From: Dehalococcoidia bacterium
GTDB taxonomy: Bacteria; Chloroflexota; Dehalococcoidia; GIF9; AB-539-J10
Assembly: GCA_030615625.1 (NCBI GenBank)
Contig: JAUWYX010000006.1
Coordinates: 25,021-89,020, forward strand
Length of the DNA: 64,000 bases
Reading direction: 5' to 3'
Below are positions 16,670 to 28,814 of the stretch, piece after piece. The notes below the pieces were generated by a model. That model did not search any database. It saw only the letters and a program-made list of their open reading frames with translations, and was not told the origin of the DNA. A program made the position numbers and the translations under genes. The number at the start of each line of letters is the position of its first letter. Position 1 is the stretch's first letter.

Positions 16670-16866
16670 CATTATTACAATTAGCTCTGAGAATAATCGC
16701 TTATCCGTCTTGAAAAAAAGCAGCTTAAACAGCCTAGGACGATGTATCCCAAGTGTTGCTATGAAATACATGAATTACCAGCGAAGGTATAAGAGCTTGA
16801 TTACTTTACGAAGATCGTTTACAGGCGGTACAACCATTTTGGGGCGTGAAGTCTATACCCTGCACC

Positions 16867-18069
16867 CTACGGTAACGCTCTCCCCCAGTCCACTTCTATG
16901 GCGTGTTTGATACATTTGCTAAAGATCTCATAGTCAAGACAAGGACATGCAATATTATTTCTGTCTAAAATCTCCCCCGCTTTTGTGTCATCAAATATCC
17001 TGTCATCATGAAAATTTGGCTCGTATGTATTAATGAACGAATCAAACAAAATTTCTAGAGCATTTCTGGGCTGATTGACAAAATCCTCAGCTAGCACAGA
17101 TTTGTAACCCGTGGCATTAAAGAATTTTTCCCCAAATAGAATGAGCTCGTCGAGCGTGTTTGGCTTTCTACTCACCAAATGAAAAATACCGCCGTCTAAG
17201 CAATTCTCCATAATTGCCATACACCCGTCAACCGTAAAATCGATAGGAACCAAATTGAATGAACTTCCAGCGATTTTTCCGATTCGGATAGGCATATAAA
17301 TTTTGCCATCGTCAGTCTTTCTAGCACCCATCTTTTCAGCCTGCAACCCCTCATTTTCTTCGATATCCCTTTCAAAGAGCTTCTTCAAGTAATGTCCCGC
17401 CCTGAAAGGAACGTAGAAGGCCTTGAAGCTCAGGCTCTTTCCTGTTCTTGAATCCCCGTAGATTATCGAAGGACGGTATATATTCACTCTTATCTTCTCT
17501 CTACCACAAGTTTCGAGCACGTGGCCTTCAGCTATATGTTTAGTTTCTTCGTAAACGTTGTAGAATTGCCGCTGAGGTACATATTTTTCCATACACCTTC
17601 CATGAACTTTCCCCGCGACATATGCACTGCTCATATGATGAAATAAATAACATTTGCTCTCTGCTGCTAGCCTTAACACGTTGAGCGTGCCCTGAACATT
17701 TACCTTTTCCGCTTGCGTTCTTTTCCTTTCCGGAAATGACGTATCGGCGGCACAATGCCATATTTCGTCAACGTTTTCCAATAGATACGTGTACACCTCA
17801 TCATCTAAGCCTAACCGGGGTTCATCTACCTGTCCACTCACTACCTTGAAGTTTTTGTTGTAAGGAAGTCCATGCCACTCCAGCACTTTTTGAATCCTTT
17901 CGTACGCACCTAGATTGTGCTTCGGCCGACATAGTAGGACAACGAAGTAGCCTCTCTTCAATAGCTCTACTGCAATATGACTTCCTGTAAAACCGGTGCC
18001 CCCGGTTAGAAATATCAAGCTTTCGGCGGTCTTTCTCTTTTCAACGATATAATCTACAGAGCTTCTCAT
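16867..18069 (-). CDS. NAD(P)-dependent thioester-reductase/extended SDR-like protein
   Basis: A 400-residue protein with a Rossmann start LTGGTGFTGSHIAVELLKRG (residues ~20-40). Later come the CAADTSFPERKRTQAEKVNVQGTLN segment typical of fatty-acyl-CoA or Lys2-type thioester reductases and HMSSAYVAGK, in which the catalytic Tyr precedes V-x2-K. YxxxK-like YEETKHIAEGHV follows. Such enzymes reduce acyl-thioesters to aldehydes or alcohols, or act as epimerases. The start overlaps the upstream small ORF by ATGA, so it belongs to the operon with the FAD oxidase. Substrate unknown. Confidence 0.75.
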   Translation of the reverse strand: MRSSVDYIVEKRKTAESLIFLTGGTGFTGSHIAVELLKRGYFVVLLCRPKHNLGAYERIQKVLEWHGLPYNKNFKVVSGQVDEPRLGLDDEVYTYLLENVDEIWHCAADTSFPERKRTQAEKVNVQGTLNVLRLAAESKCYLFHHMSSAYVAGKVHGRCMEKYVPQRQFYNVYEETKHIAEGHVLETCGREKIRVNIYRPSIIYGDSRTGKSLSFKAFYVPFRAGHYLKKLFERDIEENEGLQAEKMGARKTDDGKIYMPIRIGKIAGSSFNLVPIDFTVDGCMAIMENCLDGGIFHLVSRKPNTLDELILFGEKFFNATGYKSVLAEDFVNQPRNALEILFDSFINTYEPNFHDDRIFDDTKAGEILDRNNIACPCLDYEIFSKCIKHAIEVDWGRALP

Positions 18070-18266
18070 TTAGTCTCCTCATTAGCAAGGTCCCTCAGGT
18101 CCGATTCTTTATTCGCCACGGAGATTCTGACACCCCGGAATGTATTGGATATCGTTAGCTCTTTGTTTAATAAGGACTTATGACCCTCTAACCTCGTCAC
18201 CACAGATGCACAATTTTCTATCTGATAGGGTATGCCTACGTATATAGCAAATTCTCGCTTCTGCAT
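18066..18266 (-). CDS. Small hypothetical protein coupled to its neighbours
   Basis: A 66-residue ORF that overlaps the end of the FAD oxidase gene by 31 bp and the start of the reductase gene by ATGA. Such tight packing favours a real translated gene or a translational coupler. The sequence (FAIYVGIPYQIENCASVV, then an Asp/Glu/Lys-rich tail) shows no signal peptide or membrane helix and no family that I recognise. Confidence 0.45.
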   Translation of the reverse strand: MQKREFAIYVGIPYQIENCASVVTRLEGHKSLLNKELTISNTFRGVRISVANKESDLRDLANEETK

Positions 18267-20161
18267 AGCCCTTGAAATACTATGGAAACAAGCGCGGGGG
18301 CCTTCATTTCCTGCGTGAATGCGTTTACCTTGTTCATCGATTCTATCAGGGCATTAGCTGCATTTTCCCTTTCCTGATTATTTGTCTGGTCAAAGTAATA
18401 GACATGTTCTATCTGGGCCCGCTTGCCAAAGTCCAGTGGATTTATAACTCCTAAACCGCTCCTCAAGTCATATTTGTCACCGATTGATTTCAGCATATCA
18501 CATATTTCAACCACTTTATCCAGGTTATCTAAGGAAACGAAGGCAAGGCTTGGAGCATATGCGTAGTTTCTGCCTATTCTGCTTGAGAGAATCCTGTACA
18601 TATTTAGCCAGACCAGGTCTGTCATTTCCGGCTTGGAATATAACTTCTTGAAGAAATCCTGCAAATCTTTGTCAACTACTGCGGCTATATTCTCAGGTGA
18701 AGGAGATAAGGCCATCTCTACTAAAGGCCTTGTTTCTTCCTTAAACAAGAGTTTGTAAGGCTTTTCAGCCCCTGAAAGTTGGCATAGTAGTTCCATCCCG
18801 TCATCGCTATAAAGTTTTGGTAAACCCAGCATAATTGTCCTGAACATCTCTTGGTCCACAGTAACGTCTGCCATTTCCTTTATTGTCCTTATCGTGGATT
18901 TATCCCCTACCACCATTAGCAGGTATTTCACTTCCATTTCTTCTGTGAAGAAACGCCTGAGTTCCTCTGACGCCTGGAAAGTTGGGGAAATGAACGGTGC
19001 AAAATATTCTAATCCCAGAATCGAATCGACTAAGCCTATCCTCCTTCTAGCTATCTCCCGCATCATCTCTAAGGCTTCATGAAGGTCTGAGAAGGGAACC
19101 AAAATTCCCTCTTCATCTTCTACAATTGGGTAAAGTCTTACGGTAATCTGAGTACATATGCCAGGGAGAGGAGCAAGAGTACCTGGGGGAGGCAAAGAAT
19201 AGTTGAATACGTTCGGTGCATACTTGTCGTTTGTCCTGAATGGCTTCCCATCAAAAGCAACAATTTCTGCATCAACGTAATTATCGCCCGCATATCCGTA
19301 TGCATGGCAAAGAGTCCCATAAATACCCGTCATTACCATATTAGCGCAAACACATGCTGCCGGTTCTGCCACACTGGCCCTCATTTTGTGCTTGTTCGCT
19401 TCCTTCTGCATCTCAAACGAGGTCACTCCCGCTCCAACGGTGGCAGTCCAATTCTTGGGATCCACTTCAAGCGTTTTCATTCTGCTCAGGTCAATAATGA
19501 TTCCCTCTCCAAGGGTCAATCCATGGCTGTTCTGGCCGGTGCCTCTGGGCATAAATGGCACTTTGTGCTTGTTGGCTGCTTTAATAATCTCTGCAACCTC
19601 TCGGGTAGATCCAGGCATGACAACATATTCAGGCATATGTCGTAGGTGACATGGGCTTATATCTCTAGAGTAAGTGACTGGTCTTATATCTATAGAGTAG
19701 GTGACTAAGATTGCGGGATCGACTGGGCTTATATCTCTAGAGTAAGTGACTAAGATTGCGGGATCGTTCGTCGCCCATTCGCCGCCGACAATTCCTCTTA
19801 AATCGCGCAATACCTGGTCTTCCACCGGACTTTCAATTGGCTCATTTCTCTGCACAACGGCTTCAACATATTCTTTGAGTGCCTCCATGACTTTCATAGG
19901 TCGAAGTTCAGTCACGAAGTAACACTGCTTATCACATATTCCACACAAGGTACAGGACCTTGCTATGTCAATAAGCCTTTCAGTGACAGGTATCAGCTTG
20001 TTAGCTAGGGCATTAACAATCTCCATTCCTCCCTGGGGGTAGTAACCCGCATATTTATGTTTAATCCCGGAAGGGCAAACGCCTGTCCCTAAGAAATCTA
20101 TCTTACACATACCGAAATGGACACATTTCGCCGCTATGTTCTTAACTTCTTCTAATCCCAT
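18236..20161 (-). CDS. Fe-S/FAD-linked oxidase (GlcD-like) with internal 15-residue tandem repeat
   Basis: A 641-residue flavoprotein. Residues ~1-110 form an Fe-S domain with CTLCGICDKQC (C-x2-C-x2-C-x3-C) and an earlier pair of Cys. An FAD-binding PCMH domain follows from about residue 178 (PEYVVMPGSTREVAEII, PRGTGQNSHGL) and then an FAD-oxidase C-terminal region. Relatives oxidise 2-hydroxyacids such as lactate or glycolate and pass electrons on. The join between the domains has a 45-bp unit repeated about 2.6 times in frame (PAILVTYSRDISP-type, near residues 131-168). The natural family motif YSRD occurs once per unit. The downstream genes are a small ORF and a thioester-reductase-like enzyme in the same operon. 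Confidence 0.85.
   Translation of the reverse strand: MGLEEVKNIAAKCVHFGMCKIDFLGTGVCPSGIKHKYAGYYPQGGMEIVNALANKLIPVTERLIDIARSCTLCGICDKQCYFVTELRPMKVMEALKEYVEAVVQRNEPIESPVEDQVLRDLRGIVGGEWATNDPAILVTYSRDISPVDPAILVTYSIDIRPVTYSRDISPCHLRHMPEYVVMPGSTREVAEIIKAANKHKVPFMPRGTGQNSHGLTLGEGIIIDLSRMKTLEVDPKNWTATVGAGVTSFEMQKEANKHKMRASVAEPAACVCANMVMTGIYGTLCHAYGYAGDNYVDAEIVAFDGKPFRTNDKYAPNVFNYSLPPPGTLAPLPGICTQITVRLYPIVEDEEGILVPFSDLHEALEMMREIARRRIGLVDSILGLEYFAPFISPTFQASEELRRFFTEEMEVKYLLMVVGDKSTIRTIKEMADVTVDQEMFRTIMLGLPKLYSDDGMELLCQLSGAEKPYKLLFKEETRPLVEMALSPSPENIAAVVDKDLQDFFKKLYSKPEMTDLVWLNMYRILSSRIGRNYAYAPSLAFVSLDNLDKVVEICDMLKSIGDKYDLRSGLGVINPLDFGKRAQIEHVYYFDQTNNQERENAANALIESMNKVNAFTQEMKAPALVSIVFQGLCRSENLLYT
19653..19769. 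repeat. 45-bp in-frame tandem repeat
   Basis: Unit starts GGGCTTATATCTCTAGAGTA. Full copies lie at 19680-19724 and 19725-19769 and a truncated 27-bp copy at 19653-19679. The two full copies differ at only a few positions, so the expansion is recent. The unit is 15 codons and lies in the Fe-S/FAD oxidase gene. Confidence 0.93.
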
Positions 20162-20360
20162 GGTTATAACCTCCTGTGCTGACCAAAAGTGTCTAAGCTA
20201 GTAACCTCAAGTCGTTACTAAATTTGCTCACTCCGCCTTACCTTTGAAATGAAAAGCCTTTGAATATCTGGAATATAAGAATATCAAACAACCGCCGCCT
20301 ACTTCTAAGATATCACCAAATCAGGCCGGGTTTTATTGTCAGATAATCGCCTTCCTTTAT

Positions 20361-22667
20361 TTATCTTACCAGTTCTCCAACCAGTTCTTCAAGCAATACT
20401 ATCGCAGCTTCCTTATCCAGGGGCTGGTTGTTGTTGCCGCACTTGGGCGATTGCACGCAGGAAGGGCAGCCGTCAGTGCAGGGACATGCCTCCACTGTTT
20501 TCAAAGTAGCCTGCCAGAGCTCGGTTATCATCTCAAATCCTTTTTCGGCGATACCGATGCCTCCGGGATGGGCATCGTAAATAAAAATCTGCGCCTTGCC
20601 GGTGTCGGGATGAAAAGGAGTGGAAACACCGCCAATGTCATTGCGGTCGCAAAGGGCGAATAAGGGAAGTATGCCAATGGCAGCGTGTTCACAGGCATGT
20701 AAACCGCCGTGGAAGTCAAGCCCAGCGTCGGTTATTTTGTCAATCGCCTTCTGAGGCAAATCAAACCACAGGGCCTTGGTGGGAAAGTTTTGTGCTGGCA
20801 AATCAAGAGGCTCCTCTTCAATGACCTCTTCGGTGAATTGTTTTTTCCTCTTAAAGCCCACTACCGTGATAGTAACATCAACATCTCCGAAGTAAACCTT
20901 CACACCGTGGCAATCTTTTTTCTCGAGCAGCCTCGTGACCCGGATGTCGTGTATTTCCATGGTCTGGGTATAGTAATCTACAGACCGTGGTTCTGCCCAG
21001 GCAATGTGCCGGGCTAAATCAAGATCCTTTACAAGATATGATTCACCCTGGTGGAGATAGATAGCGCCGGGGTGTACTTGAAAAAAGGCAACGCTGGCTT
21101 CTACTGTCTCTAACAAGCAACCCTCCCGACCATCAATGACAGCATAATTTTGCCCCGATGTTGCCCTTATATTTATATCCTGAGCGGGATAGGAGATAGA
21201 AGGAGCGGGGTGCCATCTCTCATAGCGTTTTCTTAACCTCCCTTCTTGTTCCAGCTCAGCCAGCATGGTGCCGATGTTGGACCCGAAGAATTCCTCGTCT
21301 TCGTCATTCAAGGGTTTCTCCCAGGCAGTGCAGAGGAGGTGAGGCTTCAGGATATAAGGATTGTCAGGATTGATTATGGCATTGTCAAAGTTCTTGCTGA
21401 AAAAGAAATCTGGATTGCGCATCAAGTATTGGTCGAGCGGATTTCCCTGGGCGATAAGAAAGCTCAAGGAGCTATAAGTGCTTCGTCCGCTACGTCCTGC
21501 CTGCTGCCAGGCACTGGCTATGCTTCCGGGATAGCCGGTGAGCACAGTTGCGTCCAAATCGCCGATATTTATTCCCAGCTCCAGGGCTGTCGTGGCGACC
21601 AAACCGAGAAGCTCGCCGTCGAAGAATTGATGCTCAATTCGGCGTCTGTCTGCGGGAAGATACCCCGCCCGGTAAGGGCTGATTTTATCCCTCAGGGAGG
21701 GAGATAATTGTTCCTGGGTATAAATATAAATGAGTTCGGTAAGCTTACGAGTGCTAGCAAACACCAGACTACGAATCTCTTTCTGAACAAGCTCTTTGAG
21801 AAGGAAGGCTGCTTCACTGTTGGAACTGCGTCGGCTGGTCTTGGCCTCATCAATGACAGGCGGATTCCAAAAGGTGAAGTATTTCTCGCCATGTGGTGAG
21901 CCATCTTCAACAATGGCCTCAAAAGGCAAGCCGACGATATTTTGAGCATGCTCCTGGGGATTGGCGATAGTGGCTGAGCAGCAAATAAACTGAGGTTTAG
22001 CGCCATAAAAAGCGCAAAGCCGCCGCAATCTCCGCACGACATTGGCTACGTGGGAGCCGAAAACACCTCGATAAATATGAGTTTCATCTATTACTACATA
22101 TTTGAGATTGCGAAATAATCTAGACCACGATTGGTGGTTAGGCAAAATGCCCAAATGGAGCATGTCGGGGTTGGTGAGCACTATCTTTGCCTGTTTTCTT
22201 ATGGTGGCTCTCTCATTCTGCGGTGTATCGCCATCGAAAGTAGCCATAGCTTCTGGGGGGATTGCTTTGCCTCTGACTCGCAATGACAGGGGGTGAGCGA
22301 TTTGTTTCAGGCTGCGTAGCTGGTCCTGAGCCAGGGCTTTCGTGGGGAAGATATAAAGAGCACGGCTGTCCTTGTCATGCAAAAGCGCATCGAGCGTGGC
22401 TAGGTGATAGCACAGGGTCTTGCCGCTGGCACTGGGCGTGGCTATCATCACATTTTTCCCAGCCAGGATGGCATTCAAGGCTTTTGCCTGGTGGCTGTAA
22501 AGAGCTGATATCCCCAGGGATTCCAAGCATGATTGAAGGTTAGGGAGGAGGGGGTTATCCAGTTTGCCAAAAATAGCGCCTTGATGAGGAATGTGTTCAA
22601 CATGGACGACCTGCTGGCGATAATCAGGCAAGCTAACAAGGTGATGGAGAAAGGCAGCAGCATCCAT
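20361..22667 (-). CDS. DEAD/DEAH-box helicase of the MrfA/YprA family
   Basis: A 768-residue 3'-5' DNA helicase. ATPSASGKTLCYHLA (Walker A) lies near residue 75, VVIDETHIYRGVFG (motif II) near 195, CCSATIANP (motif III), and QQAGRSGR (motif VI) near 395. The C-terminus contains the DUF1998 region ACEHAAIGILPLF and the zinc-binding CPCTDGCPSCVQSPKCG. MrfA of Bacillus acts in repair of mitomycin adducts. About 13 residues (SLRVRGKAIPPEA) between motifs Ia and Ib are encoded by a repeat remnant at 22259-22292. The stop-start overlap with DUF503 upstream suggests coupling. Confidence 0.92.
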   Translation of the reverse strand: MDAAAFLHHLVSLPDYRQQVVHVEHIPHQGAIFGKLDNPLLPNLQSCLESLGISALYSHQAKALNAILAGKNVMIATPSASGKTLCYHLATLDALLHDKDSRALYIFPTKALAQDQLRSLKQIAHPLSLRVRGKAIPPEAMATFDGDTPQNERATIRKQAKIVLTNPDMLHLGILPNHQSWSRLFRNLKYVVIDETHIYRGVFGSHVANVVRRLRRLCAFYGAKPQFICCSATIANPQEHAQNIVGLPFEAIVEDGSPHGEKYFTFWNPPVIDEAKTSRRSSNSEAAFLLKELVQKEIRSLVFASTRKLTELIYIYTQEQLSPSLRDKISPYRAGYLPADRRRIEHQFFDGELLGLVATTALELGINIGDLDATVLTGYPGSIASAWQQAGRSGRSTYSSLSFLIAQGNPLDQYLMRNPDFFFSKNFDNAIINPDNPYILKPHLLCTAWEKPLNDEDEEFFGSNIGTMLAELEQEGRLRKRYERWHPAPSISYPAQDINIRATSGQNYAVIDGREGCLLETVEASVAFFQVHPGAIYLHQGESYLVKDLDLARHIAWAEPRSVDYYTQTMEIHDIRVTRLLEKKDCHGVKVYFGDVDVTITVVGFKRKKQFTEEVIEEEPLDLPAQNFPTKALWFDLPQKAIDKITDAGLDFHGGLHACEHAAIGILPLFALCDRNDIGGVSTPFHPDTGKAQIFIYDAHPGGIGIAEKGFEMITELWQATLKTVEACPCTDGCPSCVQSPKCGNNNQPLDKEAAIVLLEELVGELVR
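22259..22292. repeat. Palindromic repeat remnant inside the helicase gene
   Basis: GGATTGCTTTGCCTCTGACT followed by CGCAATGACAGGGGG is a half copy of the TGTCATTGCGAG family. It is read in frame and gives codons not expected in the helicase family. Confidence 0.75.
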
Positions 22668-22954
22668 CAGGGGAAAGTTTCTATTTCCGAACTCAATAAC
22701 TCTACATCGGGGTAGTTCTGGACAATGAACTTTACGACATTGGAGAGAGTTTCATCGGCATGTCTTCTGTGGTTGCTAACGCAGGCTATGCCTAAAGTAG
22801 CTAATTGCCATAAATTCTGATTATCCACCTCGGCTACGGAAACATTGAACTTATTTTGTAGCCGTGTAATGATGGACTTAATTACCTGTCTCTTACCTTT
22901 AAGTGACTGGTTCTCAGGGAGGCGAAGCTCAATTTGGCACACACCGACGTGCAT
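22667..22954 (-). CDS. DUF503 (YlxP-like) small protein
   Basis: A 95-residue protein. MHVGVCQIELRLPENQSLKGKRQVIKSI at the start is the DUF503 hallmark, and NVSVAEVDNQNLWQLATLGIACVSN follows the family pattern. Relatives are often near infB/rbfA and are considered ribosome-associated. Here it precedes a helicase. GGAGG lies before the ATG. It overlaps the helicase start by one base. Confidence 0.9.
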   Translation of the reverse strand: MHVGVCQIELRLPENQSLKGKRQVIKSIITRLQNKFNVSVAEVDNQNLWQLATLGIACVSNHRRHADETLSNVVKFIVQNYPDVELLSSEIETFP

Positions 22955-22975
22955 TGTTTGTTTCCCTCCTTATTT

Positions 22976-22993
22976 CTCTCCCTTCGGGGAGAG
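22976..22993. repeat. CTCTCCC-TTCG-GGGAGAG hairpin
   Basis: A perfect 7-bp stem with a TTCG tetraloop in the gap between gap and DUF503. No T-run follows on the transcribed (minus) strand, so it is not a clear terminator. It belongs to the CTCTCC hairpin family seen elsewhere. Confidence 0.6.
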
Positions 22994-23005
22994 CTTAGAT
23001 GGGAG

Positions 23006-26381
<3,376 letters not shown>

Positions 26382-26410
<29 letters not shown>

Positions 26411-26885
26411 AATTTTTGCGCCTCTTAGCCAAGGAAATTGCTTTACCCACCGCCTCGGTAGCACTCTGAACTCTGATTATGGAATCATCCTCTCGCCCAT
26501 TTCGTGACAGCGACCAGGTATTCAAACCAATGACGGGGATTTCACTCTTCAGAGCGTAAGCAATTTCGCTTAGCGTTCCATAACTTCCGCCAATGGCAAT
26601 CACTGCCTGAGCCGACTTTACCACCACTACATTTCTGGCCTCACCTATGCCAGTCACCACGGGAATATCTACCCAGGGGTTTGCCATGCTTGAATCTTGT
26701 CCAGGTAAAATGCCGATAGTCGAGCCACCTTTTGACTTAGCTCCGCGACAAACAGCTTCCATCACACCACCCAAGCCACCGCATACTACAATGGCACCCC
26801 GCTGGGCTAATAATTCACCCACGCTCTGAGCCAGCTTAGCTTCCTCTGGGGAGCAGGAGGAATCCCCGATAACAGAGATAATCAT
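26382..26885 (-). CDS. TIGR00725 / LOG-like nucleotide-binding-fold protein
   Basis: A 167-residue Rossmann-like protein of the lysine-decarboxylase-like (LOG) superfamily. VCGGLGGVMEAVCRGAKSKGG near residue 35 corresponds to the PGGxGTxxE region, and AIGGSYGTLSEIAYALK near 97 is the second motif. Some LOG relatives cleave nucleotide monophosphates, but the TIGR00725 subgroup is uncharacterised. The last eight residues (EIASLRSQ) and the stop derive from a palindromic repeat, the same ending as the DUF71 protein at 1675. Confidence 0.85.
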
Positions 26886-27043
26886 TTCGTAGCTTAGTAT
26901 AGTATATTATCACACAGCCCTGAGTCCCTGCGAATTGCATTGTAGCACGATTTCATCCCGCAGAGGAAAACATGAAAGCTATGAGGGATTATCGAACGAA
27001 CCGCCCTTTTGTGCAGAGCTAGGCCGATGGTGGAGAAAAGACA

Positions 27044-27517
27044 CTATTGCCATACATAGGGCTTGTGCCTGTGTTCTACCCATTTATCTAGTCCAAACTT
27101 TTTGATCGTCCTTAAGTTCTGTCGGGGCGAATCACCGTGAATTGCTCTCAAAGCCTCAAATCTCCGGCAGCTTTCAAATTCAGCGCATTGCCAGCAACCG
27201 TCAAAGCCTTTCTTCAGGCAGCATTCTAGAATCCCACAAGAGAAAGTGGCGCACCCTCCACCTACTCGACAAGGACTGTTACATTGTAGAGCGACTATCG
27301 CTTCTAGAACTTCACAACACTCCTCATAGTGCTCAAATTGCTTAACGGTGTCGAATTGCTTCGGCGAACTGCTTTTAATAGTGGCGTATTTACCGAATTC
27401 CATGTTGCGAAATTCGCTTAATAATTCTCTTGCCAGATCTGAGGCTCTGCTACGATAGCGAATGCAGTCACCACAATATAATCCACAATATGCGGTTAGT
27501 TCAATTCCTTCAGTCAT
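27044..27517 (-). CDS. DUF3795 cysteine-rich protein
   Basis: A 157-residue protein with about a dozen Cys, starting YCGLYCGDCIRYR and followed by EECCEVL, CNSPCRVGGGCATFSCGILECC and CWQCAEFESC. This pattern is DUF3795, common in anaerobes, probably binding zinc or an Fe-S cluster. ATG 27517 has AGGAGG about 10 nt upstream. A TTG two codons earlier is closer but less likely. It stands alone in its transcription unit. Confidence 0.85.
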   Translation of the reverse strand: MTEGIELTAYCGLYCGDCIRYRSRASDLARELLSEFRNMEFGKYATIKSSSPKQFDTVKQFEHYEECCEVLEAIVALQCNSPCRVGGGCATFSCGILECCLKKGFDGCWQCAEFESCRRFEALRAIHGDSPRQNLRTIKKFGLDKWVEHRHKPYVWQ

Positions 27518-27671
27518 GTACAATGGACCTCCTATTTTAAGTTGAACAATAAATCTCTATGATCAACCATCGAACCTGATACCGCTGATGGTATTTTACA
27601 GGACATAGTTATGTGCTTGCCACCTCCAATTCAGTGCGCCTAGTGCTTGCCTGGGATGTTGCCAGGAAAGC

Positions 27672-27842
27672 CTACCAAAGACCGTCAGTCATCTTCCCTA
27701 TAAGCTTGCGGCCGAATACCGGACCAGCTCCACCGCTGTACTCAGCTACTTCGGCAATGAGTTCCGGTGTAACTTCCTTTTTGAGTAAATCACGAACCTC
27801 CTGCCTGAGTTTTTCTTCTTCCGGTGTGAATCCAAAATCCAT
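27672..27842 (-). pseudogene. Truncated acyl-CoA dehydrogenase (N-terminal stub)
   Basis: A 56-codon ORF with a strong ribosome site (GGGAGG, 6 nt spacing). MDFGFTPEEEKLRQEVRDLL and the following KKEVTPELIAEV are the typical N-terminal helices of acyl-CoA dehydrogenases. The frame runs through GRKLIGKMTDGLW, where a normal enzyme continues with the GW/GGxG region, and hits TAG. The next ~300 codons are absent and the downstream DNA (27524-27671) holds nothing of the family. It lies after the crotonase gene of a small operon, suggesting a deletion in a fatty-acyl or aromatic acyl-CoA pathway. Confidence 0.8.
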
Positions 27843-27995
27843 ATCATTCCTCCCGTGTTATGCCCGTATGTCATCAACGCGGAGCACTTCAGCCCGCATC
27901 CGAACATTCTTAAGCCTCTAATCTTCCATCACCACTTCACCTTAGAAACAAAGAGCATAATACAAAACGCCAATATTAGGTTTTTAAATCACGAC

Positions 27996-28778
27996 TTAGC
28001 TCCGGAAGGTAGGCTTACGCCTGTCTACAAAAGCCTGTATCCCTTCTTTTCCATCTGGGTGCTCCGCACAACTGCAAAGTCCAAATCGCTCTCGCTCAAT
28101 TTGTGCTTCGAAGGCAGTATTGAATGAATCCGTAAGTAGTTGCTTCGACCACCCGAAGGAATTGAGCGAGCTATTGCTCAATTCGTGAGCCATATTCACT
28201 GCTTCCTCCAGAGCATGCCCATCATCTACAACTCTGGTCACCAGTCCCCAGGTCAATGCCTTCTCAGAGGAAATGGGAGCATCAAATCCAGCTATTTCCA
28301 AAGCGCGTGCCAAGCCCACAATCCTCGGAAGCGTGAAGGTGCCTCCACTATCGATGCAAAGCCCGTTTGATGTATAAGCTTGCCTCAGAGTAGCAGACCG
28401 AGCCATGATGCGAAAATCACAAGCCAGCGCCAACGAAAATCCACCACCGGCTGTGATCCCGTTAATGGCTGCTATAACCGGTTTAGGCATCCGGCGAATC
28501 TCTAGTATTGCCTGATGAAAACTCGCCGCCAACTTGTGAAAGGCAACAGAAGGACCAAGTGGGAACTCGGATACCCATTTAATGTCACCGCCGGCACAAA
28601 ATCCTTTGCCCTCACCCGAGATTACCACGCCTCGTACGTTGTCATCGACGGCAAGCATAACAACGTGGCGTGCAAAATGCTCGATCATATCATGATCGAA
28701 AGCATTGAACACTGCCGGACGGTTTAGAATTAGCTTGGCTATCCCGTCATCCTGTGTAATTGTCATTGGGTCTGACAT
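27996..28778 (-). CDS. Enoyl-CoA hydratase/isomerase family protein, PaaG-like
   Basis: A 260-residue crotonase-fold protein. Oxyanion-hole segments GKGFCAGGDIK and ITAGGGFSLALACDF are present. The two catalytic Glu of true hydratases are not: the first site reads GGGFSLA instead of GGGCELA, and the second lies in SNGLCIDSGGTFTLPR, where the usual PE is missing. The IDSGGT...LPRIVG pattern is closer to PaaG-type isomerases. The start ATG 28778 follows AGGAGG by 8 nt, and the upstream GTG is inside the leader. It is last intact gene of the XRE-flanked operon. Confidence 0.88.
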   Translation of the reverse strand: MSDPMTITQDDGIAKLILNRPAVFNAFDHDMIEHFARHVVMLAVDDNVRGVVISGEGKGFCAGGDIKWVSEFPLGPSVAFHKLAASFHQAILEIRRMPKPVIAAINGITAGGGFSLALACDFRIMARSATLRQAYTSNGLCIDSGGTFTLPRIVGLARALEIAGFDAPISSEKALTWGLVTRVVDDGHALEEAVNMAHELSNSSLNSFGWSKQLLTDSFNTAFEAQIERERFGLCSCAEHPDGKEGIQAFVDRRKPTFRS

Positions 28779-28814
28779 ATTCTTAACCTCCTTTTTCACG
28801 TCTCTACTTTGCTG

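Noticed and set aside
27613..27921. Plus-strand ORF of about 100 codons
   Set aside because: It is the antisense shadow of the truncated acyl-CoA dehydrogenase, whose N-terminus and ribosome site are clear on the minus strand.
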